Of a stretch of 64,000 nt of DNA, positions 6,562 to 13,698 are shown one piece after another; within the stretch, counting starts at the first letter, position 1, and every line of letters starts with the position of its first letter. Below the pieces are notes generated by a model. That model saw nothing but the letters and a program-made list of their open reading frames with translations, did not search any database and was not told the origin of the DNA. The position numbers and the translations under genes are program-made. The DNA comes from Sphingomonas lycopersici (lineage in GTDB: Bacteria; Pseudomonadota; Alphaproteobacteria; Sphingomonadales; Sphingomonadaceae): the NCBI RefSeq assembly GCF_026130605.1, contig NZ_JANFAU010000001.1, forward strand, positions 731,716 through 795,715, in the 5' to 3' direction.

Positions 6562-9507
6562 ATGCGGAGAGGAAGCATCGCGAATCGGGTTCGGCACGGG
6601 GCAAGCGCATTGGCGCTCGGGCTCATGATCTCGGCCCCCGCGGCGCATGCGCAGGACAATGTACCGCCGGCCGATACGCCCGCGGCGAAGCGTGTCGCGC
6701 CGGCGGAGGAGGCGTCCGCCGACGCGGGCGGTTCGCACGACATCATCGTCACCGGATCGCGTCTCTCCGGGGGCTTTTCGGCGCCGACGCCGGTTTCGGT
6801 GGTGGCCGCGGCGCGGCTTGAGCAGCGCGGCATCGCCAATGTCGCCGACGCGCTCAACGAGGTTCCCGCCTTCCGCCCGTCGAACACCCCGGCGAGCGGT
6901 GAACTTGCCCCGACCGGCGGCTATGTCGGCGGGCGCATCCTCGATCTGCGCGGGCTCGGTGCGGTGCGCACGCTGACGCTGGTGGACGGCAAGCGCTTCG
7001 TCCCCTCGACCACCCAGGCGACGGTCGACACCAATATGATCCCGTCGATCCTGCTCCAGCGCGCCGAGGTGGTGACCGGCGGCGCCTCAGCGCAATATGG
7101 CTCGGACGCGGTGGCCGGGGTCGCCAATCTGATTCTCGACCACCGGCTGGAGGGTGTGAAGGCGTCGCTCCAGAACAGCGTCACCAAATATGGCGACAAC
7201 CGGACCTTTGTCGGCGGGCTCGCCTTCGGCACGCGCATCGGGCAATCGATGCATCTGGTGATCGGCGGCGAATATGAATCCGGCGCGGGGATCGGCGATT
7301 GCCAGTCGCGCGATTTCTGCCGCAGCGAAGTGCTCAACTTCGGGCGCAACCCCGGTTATTCGGGGATGCCGGCCAACAACATCATGGGATCGATCCGCCC
7401 GTCAACCGTGCCCTTCAACGGCGTGACGGTGCCGCCGGGCAGTGCCTATACCGGGCGCACCTTCCCCGCGCTGCGCCCGATCGACGGCATCACCTTCGCC
7501 AACGACGGCACGCCGCGGCGCTTCGTCTACGGCGGCATGTCGAACAATCTCTACATGACCGGCGGCGAGGGGCAGGGGCAGAACATCTATTTCAAGGATC
7601 TGTTCTTCAACGCCCCGCTCGAACGCTATGCGCTCACCGGCAATCTCGATTGGGACGTGGCGCCCAATCTGTCGGCGTCATTGATGGTCAATTACGGCCA
7701 CCTCAACGCCGAATATAGCGCGACCGCCTATCGCAATACGGCGATCACGATCCGCGCGGACAATCCCTTCATCCCGCGCTCGGCCGATCCGACGCTGGAT
7801 ATCCCGACCCTGCTCGCCGCATCGGGGGCATCGTCGTTCCAGATCGGCAAGGGCTTCGCCGAGCTCGGCCGCGCGCCGATCGTCACCACCAACAATGTGT
7901 TCCGCGCGGTGGGCAGCCTCAAGGGCAAGATCACCGAAGGCGTGGACTGGGATGCCTATTACCAGTTCGGCCGCAACGATTTCCGCTCCGAAACCCGCAA
8001 CCAGACGGTCAGCGCGCGGATGCTCCGCGCGATTGACGCGGTGATGGGGCCGAACGGCCAGCCGATCTGCCGCGTCAACGCCGATCCCAACCCGGCCAAC
8101 CACGATCCGGCCTGCGTCGCGTACAATCCGTTCGGCGCGCAGGCGAGCCAGGCGGCGAAGGATTATGTCACCGCCGACGGTTACCAGACCGCGATCACCA
8201 CCGAGCATGTCGCCGCGTTCAACGTCCGCGCCAAGCTGTTCGATCTGCCGGGCGGTACCGTCCAGCTTGCGAGCGGGATCGAATATCGCAACGATTCGGT
8301 ACGCGGCGACGCCGATCCGCTGTCGCGCAGCCTGGCATTCTTCTCCGGCAACGGATCGCGCGTGTCGGGGAAGATCGAGGTGGTCGAGGGCTATGCCGAG
8401 ACCGAGCTGCCGATCGTCCGCGCGGCGCCGTTCTTCAACGAGCTGAGCCTCAACGGCGCGATCCGCCGCACGCATTACAGCCGATCGAGCGAGCTTTCGC
8501 CCAGCTCGAGCCTGTCGGTCACCACCTATAAATATGGCGCGGTGTGGGAGCCGATTCCGGCGATCCGGCTGCGCGCCACCAAATCGCGCGACATCCGCGC
8601 GCCCAATGTGATCGAGCTGTTCGGCCCGACGACGCTGGCGAGCGGAATCCTCACCGATCCGGCGCGCGGCGGGCAACAGGTCAATCCCGCGATCACCAGC
8701 GGATCGAACCCGAACCTCCAGCCCGAGCGCGCCGATACCTTCACCGCCGGGATCGTATTCAAGCCGAGCGGGGGTTTCCTCGGCCGGTTCCGCGCCTCGA
8801 TCGATTATTATGAGATCAAGGTGCGCAACGCGATCAGCACCTTGGGGCAGCAGAATATCGCCACCCGCTGCTTCGAGGGCGAGCTGCGGAGCTGCGACCT
8901 GATCACGCGCGGCCCCGACGGCAGCATCACCCAGGTCCGCGACGTGCTGCAGAACGTCAACGAGCTGATCAATCGCGGCATCGACGCCGAGCTGGAATAT
9001 CGCCAGCCGCTCGGCACGCTGGGCGACGTCAACTTCCGGCTGCTCGCGACCTATGTGAAGGATTTCATCACCGTCGACGCGGTCGGCCCGATCCAGCGCG
9101 CCGGGCAGACCGGGCTGCGCGGCGGCACCCCGCCGGGGCTCCCCGATCTGACGCTCGACGGGCTGGTGAGCTGGACCAAGGACGATTTCACGCTCAACTT
9201 CCACGGCCGTTACATCAACAGCGGCTTCTACAACGCCGCCTTCATCGGCCCGGATCAGGCGGGCTATAATATCGCCGCGGTCAACAGCTCGAACACCAAC
9301 AAGGTGCCGGCGCGCGCCTATCTCGACATACTCGCGCAATATCGCATCCGCCACGGCGACCGGCACGAGCTGACCGCCTTCTTCGGCGTCGACAATCTGA
9401 CCAACACGATGCCGCCGCTCAATCCGGGCGCGCACGGCACCGGCAATACTATCCTGTTCTCACCGTTCGGCCAGACATTCAAAGTCGGAATGCGGCTGAC
9501 CTATTAA
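6562..9507 (+). CDS. TonB-dependent outer-membrane receptor
   Basis: A 981-residue receptor with a cleavable signal peptide (hydrophobic stretch ending APAAHAQ near residue 30), then a DIIVTGSRL TonB-box-like segment, a plug domain (GGRILDLRGLG, RAEVVTGGASAQYGSDAVAG) and a 22-strand-type barrel ending with aromatic FKVGMRLTY. Such receptors import large or scarce substrates through the outer membrane using TonB energy. Sphingomonads carry many, and some import lignin-derived aromatics. The start has GGAGGAGGGAG upstream. It diverges from the FAD oxidoreductase and is closely similar to the receptor at 13699, so the two probably take up related molecules. The ligand cannot be read from sequence. 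Confidence 0.93.
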   Translation: MRRGSIANRVRHGASALALGLMISAPAAHAQDNVPPADTPAAKRVAPAEEASADAGGSHDIIVTGSRLSGGFSAPTPVSVVAAARLEQRGIANVADALNEVPAFRPSNTPASGELAPTGGYVGGRILDLRGLGAVRTLTLVDGKRFVPSTTQATVDTNMIPSILLQRAEVVTGGASAQYGSDAVAGVANLILDHRLEGVKASLQNSVTKYGDNRTFVGGLAFGTRIGQSMHLVIGGEYESGAGIGDCQSRDFCRSEVLNFGRNPGYSGMPANNIMGSIRPSTVPFNGVTVPPGSAYTGRTFPALRPIDGITFANDGTPRRFVYGGMSNNLYMTGGEGQGQNIYFKDLFFNAPLERYALTGNLDWDVAPNLSASLMVNYGHLNAEYSATAYRNTAITIRADNPFIPRSADPTLDIPTLLAASGASSFQIGKGFAELGRAPIVTTNNVFRAVGSLKGKITEGVDWDAYYQFGRNDFRSETRNQTVSARMLRAIDAVMGPNGQPICRVNADPNPANHDPACVAYNPFGAQASQAAKDYVTADGYQTAITTEHVAAFNVRAKLFDLPGGTVQLASGIEYRNDSVRGDADPLSRSLAFFSGNGSRVSGKIEVVEGYAETELPIVRAAPFFNELSLNGAIRRTHYSRSSELSPSSSLSVTTYKYGAVWEPIPAIRLRATKSRDIRAPNVIELFGPTTLASGILTDPARGGQQVNPAITSGSNPNLQPERADTFTAGIVFKPSGGFLGRFRASIDYYEIKVRNAISTLGQQNIATRCFEGELRSCDLITRGPDGSITQVRDVLQNVNELINRGIDAELEYRQPLGTLGDVNFRLLATYVKDFITVDAVGPIQRAGQTGLRGGTPPGLPDLTLDGLVSWTKDDFTLNFHGRYINSGFYNAAFIGPDQAGYNIAAVNSSNTNKVPARAYLDILAQYRIRHGDRHELTAFFGVDNLTNTMPPLNPGAHGTGNTILFSPFGQTFKVGMRLTY

Positions 9508-9527
9508 GGGGGCGATCGCCGCGTCAT

Positions 9528-9544
9528 CCCGGAATTTTTCCGGG
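9528..9544. terminator. Short hairpin between convergent genes
   Basis: CCCGGAA-TTT-TTCCGGG is a perfect 7-bp stem with a 3-base loop, placed between the receptor stop at 9507 and the kinase stop at 9560. It could end transcription from both sides. There is no clear T-run, so rho-independent action is uncertain. Confidence 0.45.
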
Positions 9545-9559
9545 GTGGCGCGGAGATGG

Positions 9560-10432
9560 CTAACGCGCCGAGATCACGCGTTGCTGCGCGTCGAGCAGAA
9601 ATAGCCGATCCGCGCGCTGCGGCAGGTCGGCGAACATATGCCGGGTCAGCCGCTCGTAATGCCGCACGAACCGCTCGACCTCGGCGTCGCTCATCACCCG
9701 GCCGGCGGCGCCGGCACGGTCGCGCAGCTTGCGTTCCTGCAACAGCCGGTTGGCGAACACTGCGTCGAAGCTCGGCGGGCGAAGCATCACCAGCCGGTCG
9801 ATCCGCGCGAAAAGCGCCGCATAATCCCCGGCGAGCGCGGCGTTGACGTGGCTGCGCCAGATGCCGTCGGCGTCTTCCTCCGCCTCCAGCGCGTTGACCG
9901 GCGCCAGCAGCGCCTCGGGAGCTTCGGGCGTCGCGCCGACGCACCAGCCTTCGAACAGGATGATGTCGGGCCGCGCGGTCACGCTGCGCCACGCGCGTTC
10001 GGGCAGCCGATCGTCGTCGGCCTTGCTGAATCGCGGGACGCGCACCGGGGCGCTAACGGGCGCGCGCAGCGCATCGATCAGCGCACCGCCGAGTGCCGCA
10101 TCGTGCGTCCCCGGCACGCCGCGGGTGGCGAACAGCGGATGCACGTCGCACGCCAGCACCAGCCGGTCGGCCCGCGGCAGATAAAGATCGTCGAGCGACA
10201 GCGTCACCGCGCCGAGGCCGAGCGCCGGCAGCAAGGCTTGTTCGAGGAACGCGGCGAGCGTCGATTTGCCGCTGCCTTGCGCGCCGTTGATGCCGACGAC
10301 CAGCGGCATCGTCGCCGCCGCGCGCCACGCCGCGATATCGCGCGCCAGCGGCCGCCACCAGCGTTTCACCTGCGCGGTATAATCCGCCGGCAGGCCGTGC
10401 TCGGTGATCAGCGCCGCGACGCTTCGGCTCAT
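9560..10432 (-). CDS. D-glycerate 3-kinase-like P-loop kinase
   Basis: A 290-residue cytoplasmic kinase. The Walker A motif GINGAQGSGKST (residues 47-58, Lys56) is followed by LSLDDLYLP and a FEGWCVG segment, the pattern of the plant-type glycerate kinase/YggC group. Glycerate 3-kinase phosphorylates D-glycerate to 3-phosphoglycerate. Its ATG overlaps the stop of the hydroxyacid dehydrogenase gene in an ATGA, so the pair is translationally coupled. With that reductase it forms a complete hydroxypyruvate-to-glycolysis module at the end of a five-gene operon. Related kinases of this fold act on pantothenate or uridine; the operon context favours glycerate. Confidence 0.78.
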   Translation of the reverse strand: MSRSVAALITEHGLPADYTAQVKRWWRPLARDIAAWRAAATMPLVVGINGAQGSGKSTLAAFLEQALLPALGLGAVTLSLDDLYLPRADRLVLACDVHPLFATRGVPGTHDAALGGALIDALRAPVSAPVRVPRFSKADDDRLPERAWRSVTARPDIILFEGWCVGATPEAPEALLAPVNALEAEEDADGIWRSHVNAALAGDYAALFARIDRLVMLRPPSFDAVFANRLLQERKLRDRAGAAGRVMSDAEVERFVRHYERLTRHMFADLPQRADRLFLLDAQQRVISAR

Positions 10433-11403
10433 GCCACGGTGTCGGGGGTGGGTTTGCCGTCGAACCAGGCTTCGAGATTGGCGAGCACGCGCAGCCCCAT
10501 CGCTTCCCGCGTCTCGCGGGTCGCGCTGCCGAGATGCGGGAGCAGCACGGCATTGTCGAGCACGCGCAGCGCAGGCGAGACGTTCGGCTCGCCGGCGAAT
10601 ACGTCGAGCCCGGCGCCCGCGATCCGCCGTTCCTGCAACGCCGCGATCAGCGCCGCTTCGTCCACTACATCGCCGCGCGCGGTGTTGATCAGGATCGCAT
10701 CGGGGCGCATCCGCGCCAGCGCCGCGCGGTCGATCATATGCCGCGTCTCCGCGCCGCCCGGCACATGGAGCGAGACGAAATCGGCGTCGGCAAGCAAATC
10801 GCCGAGATCGGGGACGAAGCGCGCGCCCAGCCGGTCGGCGATGTCCGCCGGAGCGGGGCGGCGCGCATAATAAGCGATCTCCATCCCGAAGCCGAAGCGC
10901 GCGCGCTTGGCGGTCGCCTGCGCGATCCGCCCGAAGCCGACCAGCCCCAGCCGTTTGCCCTTGAGGCTCTGGCCGAGAAGATGCGTTGGCCGCCAGCCGG
11001 TCCAGGCGCCGGCGCGCAGCTCGCGCTCGCCTTCGCCGCTGCGCCGCGCGGTCATCAGGATCAGCGTAAGCGCGAGGTCGGCGGTCGCGTCGGTGAGCAC
11101 GCCGGGGGTGTTGGTCACGCGGATCCCGGCCGCGCGCGCGGCCGCCAGATCGATATGCTCATAGCCGACGCCATAGCTCGCGACGATGCCGGCGCGGCGA
11201 TCGGGAACGCCGAGCACCGCGGCGGTGACGCGATCGGTGATCGTCGGGCACAAGGCGTCATGCGTGCGCATCGCGGCGGCCAGCTCGGCCTCGCTCAACG
11301 GGCGGTCGTCGGGATTGAGCGTCACCTCGAACCGCGCCGCCGCCCGCTGCTCCACCGCCTCCGGCCAGCGCCGCGTCAGCAATATCCGGGGGCGAGCGGT
11401 CAC
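10429..11403 (-). CDS. Hydroxypyruvate/glyoxylate reductase (D-2-hydroxyacid dehydrogenase)
   Basis: A 324-residue enzyme of the D-2-hydroxyacid dehydrogenase family. It shows the substrate-domain segment TPGVLTDATADLALTL, the NAD(P) motif GLVGFGRIAQA, the catalytic Arg in INTARGDVVDE, the Glu in AGLDVFAGEP and the His in LLPHLGSAT. The pattern is that of glyoxylate/hydroxypyruvate reductases, which make glycolate or D-glycerate. I set the start at GTG 11403, which overlaps the preceding TGA (GTGA); upstream in-frame sequence belongs to the oxygenase gene. It overlaps the kinase downstream by four bases. Its place after a TfdA-like oxygenase suggests it handles the small keto acid released there. 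Confidence 0.85.
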   Translation of the reverse strand: MTARPRILLTRRWPEAVEQRAAARFEVTLNPDDRPLSEAELAAAMRTHDALCPTITDRVTAAVLGVPDRRAGIVASYGVGYEHIDLAAARAAGIRVTNTPGVLTDATADLALTLILMTARRSGEGERELRAGAWTGWRPTHLLGQSLKGKRLGLVGFGRIAQATAKRARFGFGMEIAYYARRPAPADIADRLGARFVPDLGDLLADADFVSLHVPGGAETRHMIDRAALARMRPDAILINTARGDVVDEAALIAALQERRIAGAGLDVFAGEPNVSPALRVLDNAVLLPHLGSATRETREAMGLRVLANLEAWFDGKPTPDTVA

Positions 11404-12317
11404 GCGGTCGGCCGATCCAGCGACGCGCGGAAATAGGCGCCGAACGGATCGTCGGCATCGGCCGGGGGCGGCCCTTCGCGCACGGTGGTGCGACGCATGT
11501 CGCGACGCTCGTTGCGCACATCGAAATCGCCGCCGCGGTGCATCGAGGTGAGATTGTCCCAGATGACGAGATCGCCCGGCTGCCATTTGACCGAGAAGAT
11601 ATATTGCGGCTGGGTGGCGAAGTCGATCAGCTCGCGGATCAGCGCCTGCCCTTCGTCGCGCGGAAGCCCGACGATATCGATCGCGTGGCTGGCGATATAG
11701 AGCGCCTTGCGCCCGGTCGCCGGCTGGTCGAGCACAAGCGGGTGGCGCGCCTTGGGACGGGCATCGACATCGGCTTCGCTGAGCGGGAAACCGGCGAGCT
11801 TGCGCGACCACCACAAGGAATGTTCGGCCTCCAGCCCATCGATCCGCGCCTTCATCGCGATGGGCAGATCGTCATAGGCCGAACGGGTATCGGCGAACCA
11901 CGTCTCCCCGCCCTGCGACGGCACCTCATAGGCCAGCAGCAGCGAATAGGACGAGCGCATTTCCATGAACGATGAATCGGTGTGCCACAGCCGGTCGCCC
12001 TTTTTGTGCAGCAGCAGATTTTCGTCGCGCACGATCTCGCCGTCGCGGGTGAGATTGCTCGCGTCGAACAATTCGGGATAGCGGTGACGGCGCGGACGAT
12101 CCTTCATCGCCGGCGCCAGTTCGAGATGGCCGAAGATGCGGCTGAAGGCGATATGGCTTTCGTCGTCGAGCCCGGTATCGCGATAGACGCAGACCCCCCA
12201 TCGATTCATCGTATCGACGATCTCGCGGCGCATCGCGGGATCGAGCGGCCGGGTGAGATCGACGCCGGAGACTTCCGCGCCGAAACGTGGCAGGATGGGT
12301 TTGACGGTCAGGGGCAC
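11400..12317 (-). CDS. TfdA/TauD family Fe(II)/2-oxoglutarate dioxygenase
   Basis: A 305-residue oxygenase. The metal triad is visible as WHTDSS (His112, Asp114) and NLTSMHRG (His260), with the 2-oxoglutarate-binding Arg in RRDMRRTTV near residue 275. This spacing is close to that of TfdA, which hydroxylates 2,4-dichlorophenoxyacetate so that it falls apart into phenol and glyoxylate; TauD similarly releases sulfite from taurine. The gene overlaps the MFS gene by 10 bases and the reductase by 4, so it is deeply embedded in the operon. I infer cleavage of an ether or similar alpha-substituted acid, giving a keto acid for the reductase. The true substrate is unknown. Confidence 0.88.
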   Translation of the reverse strand: MPLTVKPILPRFGAEVSGVDLTRPLDPAMRREIVDTMNRWGVCVYRDTGLDDESHIAFSRIFGHLELAPAMKDRPRRHRYPELFDASNLTRDGEIVRDENLLLHKKGDRLWHTDSSFMEMRSSYSLLLAYEVPSQGGETWFADTRSAYDDLPIAMKARIDGLEAEHSLWWSRKLAGFPLSEADVDARPKARHPLVLDQPATGRKALYIASHAIDIVGLPRDEGQALIRELIDFATQPQYIFSVKWQPGDLVIWDNLTSMHRGGDFDVRNERRDMRRTTVREGPPPADADDPFGAYFRASLDRPTA

Positions 12318-13690
12318 GGGCGGAGACTCCTTCGATCACGGCGCAGATAGATGCGGCCGAGCAGGACGAGCGCGACCGCACAGGCGGCGGGCGCGAGCGA
12401 AAGCAGGACGAAAAGGTGGCGCGGCGGCAGATTGGCGGCGAGCAGATAGCCGCCGAGCAACGGCGCGGCGATCGAGCCGATCTTGGCGATCGAGGTTGCC
12501 CAGCCGGCGCCGTTGGCGCGGATCGCGCTGGGGTAGAACATCCCGGCGATGCTGTGCATGCCGAAATGCGCCCCGCCGATCATCATCATGCTGAGCAGCG
12601 AAAGCGACGCGAAGCCGGGTTTGGCCAGCGGCGCGATCCCCATCAGCAGCAGCGCCGGGACGGCGAGGATCGGCAGCAGCGCGATCGCGATCGGCCCGAC
12701 GCGATCGGTGAAACGCATCAGCGCCAGCCCCGCGAGCGCCCCGCCGACCGAGGTGACCGAGGCGATATAGGCGGCCTCCGCGCGGGTGAAGCCGACCTCC
12801 TCGAACAGGATCGGTCCCCAACTCGTCTTGAAATAGATCGCCAGCGAGCTGCCGATATAGGCGATCCACAGCAAGGGGGTGGTGGTGCGCAACGCGCCGT
12901 CGAACAGGCTGGCGATGCGGAAACGATCGCGCGGCGCGGCGCCCGCCTTTTCATCGAGGAGGAGAAAGCGATCGTGCGCGCCGGCGCCGAGCCCCGGCTC
13001 GATCGCGTTGAGTGCGCGGGCGATCCGCCCCGGCGACCGGCGCTTCACCGCCAGGAAGCGCGCGGATTCGGGCAACAGCCAGCAGAGCAAGGCAACGAGC
13101 GGCAGCGTCACCAATCCGCTGAGCAGAAAGATCGAATGCCAGCCGAAACGCGGCGCCAGCCACACGGTGAGCGGCCCGGCGATTGCCCCGCCGATCGTAT
13201 ATCCCATCATGATCAGCGTCACGACGGTCGCGCGGTAGCGCGCCGGGACATATTCGATGTTGAGCGCCCAGGCGAGCGGCATCAGCCCGCCCAGCGCGAC
13301 GCCATTGGCGAAGCGCAGCGCCATCAGTGCCTCGAACGACCCGGCGAAGGCGAGCGCGATGCTCGACAGCCCGAAGGCGAGCACCGAAAGGATGATCATC
13401 GGCCGCCGCCCCCAGCGATCGCCGAGCCAGCCGAACGCGAAGCCGCCGAGCATCGCGCCCATCGTGCCGATGCCGAACAGCCGCCCGAGCTGGACGGGAT
13501 CGATCGCGAACTGGCCGCGGATATAGGGCGCGAGAAACGACAGCACGAGCATGTCGAACCCGTCGAAGAAGGTGACCAGCCAGGAGATCGCCACCAGCCG
13601 GACGACGAAGCCGTTGAGCCGCTGTCGCTCGATGACCGCGGCGACATCGATCGCCCGTTCGCCGGTGGCGGGGGGAAGGGGGCCGGCCAC
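12308..13690 (-). CDS. MFS transporter, aromatic acid:H+ symporter (AAHS) type
   Basis: A 460-residue 12-helix permease with FFDGFDMLVLSF in helix 1 and GDRWGRRPMI in the 2-3 loop, both typical of AAHS carriers of aromatic acids. It lies 8 bases downstream of the TonB receptor stop and overlaps the oxygenase gene by 10 bases, so outer-membrane uptake, inner-membrane uptake and the first catabolic enzyme are encoded in order. It is paralogous to the permease at 1576 (shared ALNIEYVP/ALNIEFVP, SAIRANG-GWATSIAK). An aromatic or aryloxy carboxylate is the likeliest cargo by family; the exact one is unknown. Confidence 0.9.
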   Translation of the reverse strand: MAGPLPPATGERAIDVAAVIERQRLNGFVVRLVAISWLVTFFDGFDMLVLSFLAPYIRGQFAIDPVQLGRLFGIGTMGAMLGGFAFGWLGDRWGRRPMIILSVLAFGLSSIALAFAGSFEALMALRFANGVALGGLMPLAWALNIEYVPARYRATVVTLIMMGYTIGGAIAGPLTVWLAPRFGWHSIFLLSGLVTLPLVALLCWLLPESARFLAVKRRSPGRIARALNAIEPGLGAGAHDRFLLLDEKAGAAPRDRFRIASLFDGALRTTTPLLWIAYIGSSLAIYFKTSWGPILFEEVGFTRAEAAYIASVTSVGGALAGLALMRFTDRVGPIAIALLPILAVPALLLMGIAPLAKPGFASLSLLSMMMIGGAHFGMHSIAGMFYPSAIRANGAGWATSIAKIGSIAAPLLGGYLLAANLPPRHLFVLLSLAPAACAVALVLLGRIYLRRDRRSLRPCP

Positions 13691-13698
13691 CGCGCGGA

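Noticed and set aside
7678..9435. 585-codon open frame opposite the TonB receptor
   Set aside because: Composition is that of a reversed high-GC coding frame (RRAD, GDRR repeats) and the opposite strand encodes a full receptor with signal peptide and barrel.
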